Shown here piece after piece: positions 15,250 to 23,452 of a DNA stretch of 64,000 bases (position 1 is its first letter; each line of letters opens with the position of its first letter). The position numbers and the translations under genes are program-made. This stretch comes from JABDKJ01 sp964609215 (GTDB lineage Bacteria; Bacteroidota; Bacteroidia; Flavobacteriales_D; JABDKJ01). The DNA lies in contig CAZSQZ010000006.1 in NCBI GenBank assembly GCA_964609215.1, positions 1 through 64,000 of the forward strand. Reading direction: 5' to 3'. The notes beneath the pieces are model-generated. The model did no database searches and was not told where the DNA came from. It saw only the letters and a list, made by a program, of their open reading frames with translations.

Positions 15250-17726
15250 TTTTTATTTGAATTTACAAATTTCACTTTGGAAACAAAGCCGTCTTCATTA
15301 GTAAATTGAGCTATATAAGGAGCAATTGCAAGTTCTAAATACTCTAAAACTAAAAAGTTACTATGTACCAATTTTTCCTCTGTTAAAAGTTTTCCCTGAG
15401 CATCATAAATCCTTAGTATTCCAGTGACTTCATTAGGAAATTTAAAATACCAAATTCCATCTTGGTTTGTTACTGTAAATAGGTCTAGAACATCGAGGAT
15501 AGGATTAATTTTTGTGGATAGAGAGTTCACTTTAAATTCGGAAATGACACAATCATATGTTCCTTGATTCATAGCAGTAAAGTAGGCAGGGCTACCTGGG
15601 TCTATTGTTGGGTAGCCTGTGTTACCGAATCCAACCATAAATAATCGATCATTTTGAAATACATCTAGCGAAAGTCCTCCGTCATCATTATTACCTATTG
15701 AAGTTGACCAATTAAGTTCCATGCTTGGTTCGGTGAAAACAGAAATAAAGGCCTCAGGATCGTTAAATGGGTTTTCATCGAAATATAAATTTGAAAAAGC
15801 AACATAAGGAAAGCCATTGCCTTCACTTTGTCCAGTAGCATATAGATTGCCGAAATCATCAATTGTTATTCCTTCAACTTGATCCCATTCTGATCCTCCT
15901 AAATATGTTCCCCAATCCAAAGTATGGCTGTTTACATCGAATCCTAATAGTATGCCATCCCAATCGTACCCTCCATTAAAACTATTGTCAAAATAACCTC
16001 CTGCATCAGCGGTTGGGAGATCTAAATTGGAAAGAGTAAAACCACTGATATATATTCGATCATTTGAAATGGCAAGACCATCTGATTCCGATGGAAAATC
16101 TTGTCCATTACCTCCAATAAAGGTGGACCAAATCAATGTTCGATCAGCATTAAATTTGTTAATGAACATATCCGTGCCTCCATTATAAGTTGATTGATTA
16201 TATCCTCCAGTAAATGTTAGGGTAGGGAAATCGTTGCTTCCTGTTGCACCAATTATATAGAGATTATCTTGTTCATCAAATTCTAGTGAATATCCAAATT
16301 CATGTAAAGACCCACCAAGGTATGTTCTCCATAACAGTTCATCATTTGAACCAAACTCCATAATGAGTGCATCGGATGATCCTCCTCCATATATTTGAGT
16401 ATGCTGTAAACCAGAAGCAATTGTTTGTAGACCAGATGAAGCGTATCCAACAAGAAATTTTGAATCTCCATTTATTTTTAAACCGAATCCTCTTTCTGTG
16501 CCCAATGATCCTATATATGCAGAATGTTCAAGAATACCATTTGAAGCTTCAAACTTTGAAAGGAACGCGTCAGTGCTTGTTGCAGATCCAATAGATAGCC
16601 CATTAAATGCTCCTGGAGTAAAAATGGTTGGAAAATCAGGGCTGAAAGTATAGCCAGTTATATACAAACTTTCACTATTATTAGCATATGATATAGATCG
16701 TACTTCGTCCGTTTCTGATCCTCCGAAATACGTTGACCATTTTAGCTCCCTGTTTTCATCAAAGCTCATAATAAATCCGTTAATAGACCCATCACTTTCT
16801 TCCATGTGTGCTCCTGGTGTAGTAGGAAAATTTAGCCCGCTAGTTATACCTCCAACAAATAATCCTCCATTTTCATCAATATCAGAGCTATATCCACGGT
16901 CATTTAAAGATGACCCAGCAAAAGTGCTCCATTCCAAATTTCCCATTTGGCTGGGGTTAGCAGTTGGTGGTAGCCCCATGAGTAATATGAGTGGAAAATC
17001 ATCATCATATTGTTCAATACTCAGTTGAACCTCATTATTACTATCGTCATAAACGGCTCCCCAACCCAATGGAGAGGGCGTTCCATTGATGTCCTGATAG
17101 GCTATTGCTTCGGGGAACTTCAATTCTCGATTCCCTAAATGCAATCTTAAGAATCCATCAATCAGAACATTGAGCGAATCCTGTCCATTAAATGAAAATG
17201 CAATCTGATCAGGATTTCCTCCGGGTTTTACAACAAAAGCAATTTTTTGTCCTGATCTTCCAGCATAAAAATGCATATCCACTTTATTCCAGACTTCCTC
17301 ATATATAATTCTATTGTAACCTGTTACTTCAGTAATTCCTGATCCTGTGTGCGGGAAATAGTAATTGTTGTGGTAATCGCGTACCGATGAGTATATGGGA
17401 TTAACCAAATTCACATTCTTACCAATAGGATGGAAATCCACTCTATATGCTGTTATCTCATTACTATCAGGATGTTGATCTTCGGTTACAAAACTAATAG
17501 TGCTGTTTTGTTGCATATATAATTTTGGATTTGATCCCTCTGAATGGAATAGAATGTCAGGTACATAATTACTATCCAAATCAACGATCTGACCTAAATT
17601 CGGCCAAAAACCAATACTAGTCGACAGAGAATCTCCAAAAATATCGGGTGGAATATATTGAGCACGAATTGATTGAGTAAAGAGTGTAAACAATAAGGCG
17701 TAAAATAAGTAAGTTAAATTTTTCAT
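15246..17726 (-). CDS. SBBP/DUF7948 beta-propeller surface protein
   Basis: 826 residues. A signal peptide (ending SIRAQ) is followed by a DUF7948-like N-terminal module (GFWPNLGQIVDLDS, DYHNNYYFPHT, VWNKVDMHFYAG, AFVVKPGGNPDQI). Then come at least seven SBBP-type propeller blades with the pattern WSTF.GGS..D.G......D..G.LY..G.T.S..FP. The last 75 residues resemble a divergent T9SS domain (LRIYDAQGKLLTEEK, FVSKVKFVNSNKK). SBBP proteins are secreted in many bacteria; the role is unknown. It is the first gene of the minus-strand cassette and overlaps the next gene by 4 nt. Confidence 0.85.
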   Translation of the reverse strand: MKNLTYLFYALLFTLFTQSIRAQYIPPDIFGDSLSTSIGFWPNLGQIVDLDSNYVPDILFHSEGSNPKLYMQQNSTISFVTEDQHPDSNEITAYRVDFHPIGKNVNLVNPIYSSVRDYHNNYYFPHTGSGITEVTGYNRIIYEEVWNKVDMHFYAGRSGQKIAFVVKPGGNPDQIAFSFNGQDSLNVLIDGFLRLHLGNRELKFPEAIAYQDINGTPSPLGWGAVYDDSNNEVQLSIEQYDDDFPLILLMGLPPTANPSQMGNLEWSTFAGSSLNDRGYSSDIDENGGLFVGGITSGLNFPTTPGAHMEESDGSINGFIMSFDENRELKWSTYFGGSETDEVRSISYANNSESLYITGYTFSPDFPTIFTPGAFNGLSIGSATSTDAFLSKFEASNGILEHSAYIGSLGTERGFGLKINGDSKFLVGYASSGLQTIASGLQHTQIYGGGSSDALIMEFGSNDELLWRTYLGGSLHEFGYSLEFDEQDNLYIIGATGSNDFPTLTFTGGYNQSTYNGGTDMFINKFNADRTLIWSTFIGGNGQDFPSESDGLAISNDRIYISGFTLSNLDLPTADAGGYFDNSFNGGYDWDGILLGFDVNSHTLDWGTYLGGSEWDQVEGITIDDFGNLYATGQSEGNGFPYVAFSNLYFDENPFNDPEAFISVFTEPSMELNWSTSIGNNDDGGLSLDVFQNDRLFMVGFGNTGYPTIDPGSPAYFTAMNQGTYDCVISEFKVNSLSTKINPILDVLDLFTVTNQDGIWYFKFPNEVTGILRIYDAQGKLLTEEKLVHSNFLVLEYLELAIAPYIAQFTNEDGFVSKVKFVNSNKK

Positions 17727-17876
17727 TTAAAAAGGTTTTAATAGTGAGTACTTGCTTTTTAAATGGTTACCCAGAATAGTTTTACCAGAAAAGAGAAAAC
17801 ATAGTTTTATTATGAAAGATATGAATTTTCAGTTAACTATGCATGTCTACTTTATTATTCATTTCATAATTTTCTT

Positions 17877-17922
17877 GACCCTAAGCGATCAAAATATCAA
17901 TGGTTGGGTTTTGGTGGAGTAA
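17877..17922 (+). repeat. 46-bp direct repeat, right copy (lies over the 3' end of a minus-strand gene)
   Basis: GACCCTAAGCG ... GGTGGAGTAA is 44/46 identical to 11345-11390 and would encode the same C-terminus (DQNINGWVLVE, stop) but has no gene in front of it on the plus strand. On the minus strand it supplies the last residues (TPPKPNH) and the stop codon of the gene at 17897-18451. Confidence 0.92.
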
Positions 17923-18451
17923 GCTCAAATTCATAAACATATCTATCCATTGTTTTGCGCCCCTCAAGTGTAAACTTCTTCATTGACCTATCTATTATTT
18001 GATAAGATAATAGGTCATCATCATCCAAAAGCTTCTTTTCAAGCTCATAATCTTTCGTATCAGCTGCTTGCATTAAATCATTTGTATTAATTCTAGTGAT
18101 AGCTTCTAGGGCCCTTATACTGCGTTCTGAGTCTTTCTCTATTAGAAATAAAAGCAAAGTATCGCAGGTATAGGAAAAAGTGAAATCTTGCTCATCACCT
18201 TTATGAAATTGATACTCCATTGAAAGCAATGGTTCTGCGAGTTTATCTTGATACTCATAAAGAAAGAGAATGATTTCATCTTCGCCAGTTGAAAGAGGGC
18301 TCATGTCTTCGCTGAGGTTTAAAGCCTTAACACCTAATTGCCATTCTTTGTTAAGGTTAAGCTCTTTAGCAGCAGCACTGTTCACTTTCCTTGAAGTAGC
18401 ACAAGAAATAACAAACAAGAAAAAAAGCCATACAAAACGAGTGTTTTGCAT
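17897..18451 (-). CDS. small lipoprotein of unknown function
   Basis: 184 residues. The signal peptide MQNTRFVWLFFLFVISC ends in a lipobox with Cys17. The mature domain is mixed and acidic, with no recognised motif (NLNKEWQLGVKALNL, DEIILFLYEY, DTLLLFLIEKD, YVYEFELTPP). It lies 16 nt downstream of the papain-family protease gene and probably ends that operon. Its C-terminus and stop are encoded by the right 46-bp repeat, read on the opposite strand. Confidence 0.72.
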   Translation of the reverse strand: MQNTRFVWLFFLFVISCATSRKVNSAAAKELNLNKEWQLGVKALNLSEDMSPLSTGEDEIILFLYEYQDKLAEPLLSMEYQFHKGDEQDFTFSYTCDTLLLFLIEKDSERSIRALEAITRINTNDLMQAADTKDYELEKKLLDDDDLLSYQIIDRSMKKFTLEGRKTMDRYVYEFELTPPKPNH

Positions 18452-18467
18452 TTATTTAAATTCAGAC

Positions 18468-19556
18468 TTATCGTTGCCCAACATCCTCAGTTAAAGCATC
18501 TTCATGCAAGAGAATGGAAACAGTTTTCATTCGCACATAGGATTCTGACATGTAGATATATCCATCATATGGACCTCTTTCCCCCCAAGAGTTTTTAATG
18601 ATATAGTATTTGGTCCCATTTTGGTCTTTCGCAGTTCCCACTATATGCATCAAATGATCATCTGTTGTTGCATACGATTCAAAAGCTTCCTGTCTATTTT
18701 CCTGAGTAACTTCCAACTCTTCTCCTGGGTTTTCAAACAGATCTTCTCTTCCAGCATCCTCTGGTAATACAGCTATTCCTTTTTTAGAATCAAAGCCTTT
18801 CTCACTTACATCACCATCCCAAGCTATGCTATATCCTTTTTCCAAAGCATTATCAATATTCTTCATTAACATATCCAATTCCACATTGTAGAATGATCCA
18901 TTAGAGTAATTATCTGGAATTTCTAATATGAATTCTGAATTGAACGGATGATGTGTAAAAGAAGTAATACTTACATAATCTTCAGATTTCAAATTCAAAG
19001 ATTCTACAAAGGACTTTGGTGTATACTCTTTTCCTTCATAAGTAAATGTCTCTGGTGCTTCACCTAAGTAAGCATCTAAGATTGCATCAAATGCCTCAGG
19101 CCATTTATCACTCAATTTTCTTTGCTTAATAACACCATCCAGAAAACCTTTCAAACCAGCTTCCATTTCACTGTGATCATGCTTTTCTTCATCGTCCAAT
19201 AGCCCCGTATATTCAGAATCTGGAACTATCCCAATTTCATTCATTACATTGATCAAATCATGCGCTAAACTTCCTTGAGAAAAATTTGCTTTACCATGTC
19301 TAAGGACATAATTCTCAGCCTTGTCTTTATAGATATTTCTAACCACAAATATTTCAGAGACGTTTAATTCTGAATGTCCCATTCGTATCAATTCAGATTC
19401 AATAAAGGAGGAAGTTGCAAAGCTCCAGCAAGTTCCTGTACGATCCTGACTCTTTATTTCAGTGCATTCCAATTCCTTTTTGTTCTTGAATTTATACTGA
19501 GCTGATAAAGCTCCTACCCCTATTGTAAATACTAATAAAACTGCAATTTTTTTCAT
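18468..19556 (-). CDS. exported C1 (papain/bleomycin hydrolase-like) cysteine peptidase
   Basis: 362 residues from ATG 19556, which gives a clean signal peptide (MKKIAVLLVFTIGVGALSAQ). A start at 19601 would add 15 residues and overlap the upstream stop by 4 nt. Papain-fold catalytic elements are all visible: oxyanion Gln and nucleophile Cys in KSQDRTGTCWSFA (Cys43), His in DDHLMHIVG and Asn in YYIIKNSWGERGPYDGYIYM. The layout (Cys near the N-terminus, a long helical insert, FTHHPFN) resembles aminopeptidase C/bleomycin hydrolase. Unlike the cytoplasmic type, this one is exported. Substrates are unknown. Confidence 0.88.
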   Translation of the reverse strand: MKKIAVLLVFTIGVGALSAQYKFKNKKELECTEIKSQDRTGTCWSFATSSFIESELIRMGHSELNVSEIFVVRNIYKDKAENYVLRHGKANFSQGSLAHDLINVMNEIGIVPDSEYTGLLDDEEKHDHSEMEAGLKGFLDGVIKQRKLSDKWPEAFDAILDAYLGEAPETFTYEGKEYTPKSFVESLNLKSEDYVSITSFTHHPFNSEFILEIPDNYSNGSFYNVELDMLMKNIDNALEKGYSIAWDGDVSEKGFDSKKGIAVLPEDAGREDLFENPGEELEVTQENRQEAFESYATTDDHLMHIVGTAKDQNGTKYYIIKNSWGERGPYDGYIYMSESYVRMKTVSILLHEDALTEDVGQR

Positions 19557-19597
19557 CTCAATTCTTTCTGTTTTAAAGATACACAATTCTTTCTTTT

Positions 19598-22159
19598 TCA
19601 ATCTAAGTATATTGTTTCCCCGCAGTTTCCATCATCCTCACACAAACATTTAAAATCTCCTTGAATGTCAATGCTCGCTCCGCTTTCTGTATAAATTCTA
19701 GTATTAGGTGCCATCATTATATAACCTGTAGTAGTGAGAACAGTATTCTTTTTAATAAGCAGATCTCCATATAGAACTCTATCATCATCCCATGTTTGGT
19801 TTTTGGAGATGATCAATGGCTCTCGCCATTTTGGTAAATCTAATGCGGTTCGCCATAAGCCCCTTCCGTAGGTTCCAGCGTATAGCTCGTTTCTACAATA
19901 GTTTATTTCGAGTTCTGTAATTTCAACATTTGGCATACCATTATTATAACAAACCCATCCATCCATGCCATCTTCAGTATAGTAAACTCCCAGTTCAGTT
20001 CCCAAGTAAATACGATTTGGAGATTGATGCTCATACAAAAAGCAATTCATTGCAACACTGGGCAAACCAATGGAATAGTCTTCCCAAGTTCTTCCACCAT
20101 TTGAGCTCTTAAATACTCTTTGTTTTCCATGAACACGTTTTTTACTCTCTTCATAATGATTAGACAAACAGATATATATTTCCTTTTCATTTATCGGGTT
20201 GATAAGAATGTCCTTGATATTTTTCCAAGCCACTACAGTTGATAGGGAAACTATTTTCCCAGACTCTAAGCTTACTTGTCCTTCACTTAAATCTTCCCAA
20301 GTTTCTCCATAATCATCACTCTTGACTAGTTTTCCTGCTTTTTTATCATCTTGTTGTCCACCTGCTACCATGATTATTTCTGGCTTAGAAAATGAAAGCC
20401 CTATTGCACTTGGAAATTCCAACTCACAGCTCCTGATAGGAATATAATCTGCTTTAGACGTCTCATCGTCATACACCATGATACTTGCGAAAGATTTTTT
20501 TCCACAGTCCTTTCCTTTTGCTTTTCCTTTTCCTGCATAAATCAAATTTGAATTGGCCGGGTGAATTTTAACGGGTTTACGCAAAATCCATGAATTACTC
20601 GTGTATACTCTTTTAGGCCGTTCGCCTCCATACTTCATTAGTGTGGGGTTTCCAGAAGCAAAATAATTGCTTTTATCCATTGGATCGATAAGACAACTGC
20701 CTCCATCTCCTCCTCCTATTTTCTTCCAATCTTCTCCATTGAAATGAAAGGAATTACAATGCATTATTCCCAGGACATAATTTTCTTCTTTTGACTGTGC
20801 TATGCCAATACCATTCAACTGAGTAATTGGGAATGAATCTCCACAGACATCTTCCCAGCTTCCTTTATTTGTCTCCGTATTGAAGGTTACCAAAGAAATT
20901 CCGCCATCATTTGCTAGAAGAACCTTTTCTTCCTTTGTTTCTTCATTGTATCCTAAGAAATGATAATCTCTTACATCATCGTGACCTTGATTATATTTAA
21001 TGGGTTTTTCTCCATTCCAAACCCAAGGTTGAATACCTCCAAAAAATACATTTCCAGTATATGGAGATTGTTTAATATCTAATTTATTGTTGTCTACCCT
21101 GCTCAGTCTATCAATAGGTAGACGCTCCCATGATTTACCTGAATCATTGGACTGATAGAACATTTGATTGGACATATAAAGAAAAATCGTTCCGTTAAGT
21201 TCTACTGAAATACTGATTTTTCCAGGTCTGCAATAACAACCTCTATTAGGTGAACATCTGGTGCACCCAACTTTCTTATCAGAGTTCATTGGAAACTCAG
21301 GTAAACGATCAATTATATTTGTCCAAGACTGACCATTATTAGTAGTCAAATAAACACTTGCTTCTCTGCCGTATCTGTAAGAAGAACTTAACAACAGAGA
21401 ATTTTTTCCAACTTGTTCTACATCGTAAACATCAAAGTGCGAGGATTTAAATTCGGGGATTTTAAGGCTTTGGTACTTACCATTCTTAAAGAGACCTAAT
21501 TGATATTCTTTTAATCTTTTCTTTAAAATGTAATAAGTTCCATCTTTTGAACCGCATGGACTATATCTATCATAAAACACTCTTAGAACAGCATCGTCAT
21601 AGGTCATTTTAGTTTTGGCAAAAGGTTCTATTTTCCAATTTGCACCGTTATCAAAGGAAGAAATGATTCCATTTCCAAAGGTACTAGGCCCTATTCCATA
21701 CATTCCGGTTGCAGCCATAATATGCTCGGGATTGCAAGGGTCTCTTACGATATCGTTTACTCTTAATCCGTGTAAATCTAGATTATCTGTTTTACATGTC
21801 CATTCTTTCGTTCCATCTGCTGTTTCCTCAAATCTCCATAAACCAGAACCTGCTGTTCCTATCATTATATTCTTGGTCATGTCCTCAGGGTAGTTGCGCT
21901 CATCTCCTAAGACATTCCAAACAAAACCATGCCATTGCCATTTACTATCTAAATACTTTTCTGGCCCTACAAATTCCCAATTGGCTTGATCAACTCCATT
22001 GCACTGAAAATCTTTTGCGGTCGCATTTGTTGGGTTCATACTTGTTACTGGATTAGTATAAACCTTATCATCATTAATACTAACTACATTTTTTTTGTTC
22101 TTGCATGAGATAACAAAAACAAATACCGTTAAAATGAAAATACGCACTGAGAAATTCAT
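19598..22159 (-). CDS. lipoprotein with BNR/VPS10-type propellers (GH74-like fold)
   Basis: 853 residues. A lipoprotein signal ends at FVISC (Cys19). The N-terminal region has NWEFVGPEKYLDSKWQWHG and AGSGLWRF, and repeated Asp-box blades occur: SFDNGANWKIE, TTNNGQSWTNI, QSNDSGKSWERL, KSDDYGETWEDL and SSNGGRTWEDYS. The end of the propeller has the family motif NELYAGTYGRGLWRT. The last 75 residues (ISKNQTWDDDRVLYGDLLIKKN) look like the start of a beta-helix anchor, and no T9SS domain is present. Such sortilin-like propellers occur in Bacteroidota exoproteins; no glycosidase catalytic residues can be assigned. It is co-translated with the downstream protease gene (4-nt overlap if that gene starts at 19601). 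Confidence 0.82.
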   Translation of the reverse strand: MNFSVRIFILTVFVFVISCKNKKNVVSINDDKVYTNPVTSMNPTNATAKDFQCNGVDQANWEFVGPEKYLDSKWQWHGFVWNVLGDERNYPEDMTKNIMIGTAGSGLWRFEETADGTKEWTCKTDNLDLHGLRVNDIVRDPCNPEHIMAATGMYGIGPSTFGNGIISSFDNGANWKIEPFAKTKMTYDDAVLRVFYDRYSPCGSKDGTYYILKKRLKEYQLGLFKNGKYQSLKIPEFKSSHFDVYDVEQVGKNSLLLSSSYRYGREASVYLTTNNGQSWTNIIDRLPEFPMNSDKKVGCTRCSPNRGCYCRPGKISISVELNGTIFLYMSNQMFYQSNDSGKSWERLPIDRLSRVDNNKLDIKQSPYTGNVFFGGIQPWVWNGEKPIKYNQGHDDVRDYHFLGYNEETKEEKVLLANDGGISLVTFNTETNKGSWEDVCGDSFPITQLNGIGIAQSKEENYVLGIMHCNSFHFNGEDWKKIGGGDGGSCLIDPMDKSNYFASGNPTLMKYGGERPKRVYTSNSWILRKPVKIHPANSNLIYAGKGKAKGKDCGKKSFASIMVYDDETSKADYIPIRSCELEFPSAIGLSFSKPEIIMVAGGQQDDKKAGKLVKSDDYGETWEDLSEGQVSLESGKIVSLSTVVAWKNIKDILINPINEKEIYICLSNHYEESKKRVHGKQRVFKSSNGGRTWEDYSIGLPSVAMNCFLYEHQSPNRIYLGTELGVYYTEDGMDGWVCYNNGMPNVEITELEINYCRNELYAGTYGRGLWRTALDLPKWREPLIISKNQTWDDDRVLYGDLLIKKNTVLTTTGYIMMAPNTRIYTESGASIDIQGDFKCLCEDDGNCGETIYLD

Positions 22160-22174
22160 ATGCGTAAATATAGT

Positions 22175-22654
22175 CTACAAGACTTGGGCTACCCAAGAAT
22201 TTTTGATAGGAATCATCCAATTATTGACGAACTCACCCTTATTGGAAACCAAATTATTGAATGTAATATCATCTTCTGAGTAATTACCATTCTCAATTTC
22301 CTTTGCAATGTCTTTGGATTGAACAAATGAGATCTGATCGTTTTTCAGTACTGCCAAATTCATCCTATCAAAAAAGTCAATGTTCATTTTTTTCCCCAAA
22401 TCCTGAATAAAATGAACAGAGGCGTCTATACTGCAGCCAGAAGCCATAGTTGCCTTTTCGTCTGCACCAATAATTATAAAAGCATTATGCTCAACTTTTA
22501 TTGAAGCTTTCATCTTTGAACCATGAGCAGTCCATGCATTGATGAAATTTAAACCCATTCTTTCAATGGTTTCTAATTCACCTTCATTTAGTATTCTATC
22601 AGATTGGTAAATCCAAACTCTAGAATTCTCAGGCATTCCATTCCAATGAATCAT
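22175..22654 (-). CDS. conserved Bacteroidota protein of unknown function
   Basis: 159 residues, cytoplasmic, no membrane segment. Recognisable family stretches are VWIYQSDRILNEGELETIE, FINAWTAHGSKMKASIKVEHNAFIIIGADE and SGCSIDASVHFIQDLGKK. I recall homologues being labelled 'ABC transporter ATPase' in databases, but no Walker motifs are present, so that label is not supported. It begins 2 nt after the CCG-domain Fe-S protein gene ends, and the pair is probably functionally linked. The conserved Cys in SGCSIDASVHF could matter. Confidence 0.7.
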   Translation of the reverse strand: MIHWNGMPENSRVWIYQSDRILNEGELETIERMGLNFINAWTAHGSKMKASIKVEHNAFIIIGADEKATMASGCSIDASVHFIQDLGKKMNIDFFDRMNLAVLKNDQISFVQSKDIAKEIENGNYSEDDITFNNLVSNKGEFVNNWMIPIKNSWVAQVL

Positions 22655-22656
22655 AC

Positions 22657-23448
22657 TTATAAATCTTGTGCTTGTGCAATTAATTCAGCGATATCCAGAA
22701 CTTCTACCTCATCACTTTTCTCTTTGTTCTTAATTCCGTCTGTCATCATCGTATTGCAAAAAGGACAGCCCGTTGCAATGAATTTAGGAGCTACTTCCAG
22801 AGCTTGCTCTGTTCGCTCTATATTGACTTCTTTGTCTCCTTTCTCTGCTTCTTTAAACATTTGAGCCCCGCCAGCACCACAACAAAACCCTTTTGCTTTG
22901 CATCGCTTCATTTCTACCAGCTCTGCATCCAATTTTTTCAGCAAATCTCTTGGAGCTTCATATTCATCGTTACCTCTTCCGAGATAACAAGGATCGTGAA
23001 AGGTGATTTTTTTACCTTTAAAAGGACTATTTCCTTCTATTTTAACACGACCTTCCTTCAAAAGTGAATTAATGAACTGAGTGTGGTGTAAGACCTCATA
23101 GTTACCGCCAAGATCTGGGTATTCATTTTTTAAAATATTGAAACAATGAGGACAGGCAGTAACAATTTTCTGAACTTCATAGCCATTCATTACTTGAATG
23201 TTCTGCATAGCCTGCATTTGGAATAAAAACTCATTTCCGGCTCTTTTAGCGGGATCCCCGCTACATGATTCCTCAGTACCTAAAACCGCAAAAGAAACTC
23301 CAGCATTATTTAAAATTTTGACTAAAGCTTTAGTGATTTTCTTCGCTCTATCATCAAAAGAACCAGCGCATCCTACCCAAAAAAGCACCTCAGGTTTTTC
23401 ACCTTTGGCATTCATTTCTGCAAGCGTATTTATCTTTAGTTGAGACAT
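22657..23448 (-). CDS. CCG-domain (HdrB/GlpC-like) Fe-S oxidoreductase subunit
   Basis: 263 residues with two cysteine-rich CCG-type motifs. The first region has WVGCAGSFDDRAKK and CPHCFNILKNEYP; the second has FHDPCYLGRGND, KGFCCGAGGAQMF and TGCPFCNTMM. These bind the noncubane Fe-S site found in heterodisulfide reductase subunit HdrB and in GlpC/LutA-type proteins. The membrane partner is encoded 4 nt upstream (23453-24772). Together they form a two-subunit HdrDE-like unit often kept in Bacteroidota; the electron donor and acceptor are not known. Confidence 0.88.
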   Translation of the reverse strand: MSQLKINTLAEMNAKGEKPEVLFWVGCAGSFDDRAKKITKALVKILNNAGVSFAVLGTEESCSGDPAKRAGNEFLFQMQAMQNIQVMNGYEVQKIVTACPHCFNILKNEYPDLGGNYEVLHHTQFINSLLKEGRVKIEGNSPFKGKKITFHDPCYLGRGNDEYEAPRDLLKKLDAELVEMKRCKAKGFCCGAGGAQMFKEAEKGDKEVNIERTEQALEVAPKFIATGCPFCNTMMTDGIKNKEKSDEVEVLDIAELIAQAQDL

Positions 23449-23452
23449 AGTA

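Noticed and set aside
11391..17876. Insertion sequence or integrative element with its own recombinase
   Set aside because: All genes between the repeats are surface-protein genes; no transposase, integrase or terminal inverted repeat was seen.
22175..22654. 'ABC transporter ATPase' label for the 159-aa protein
   Set aside because: No Walker A, Walker B or signature motif is present in the sequence.
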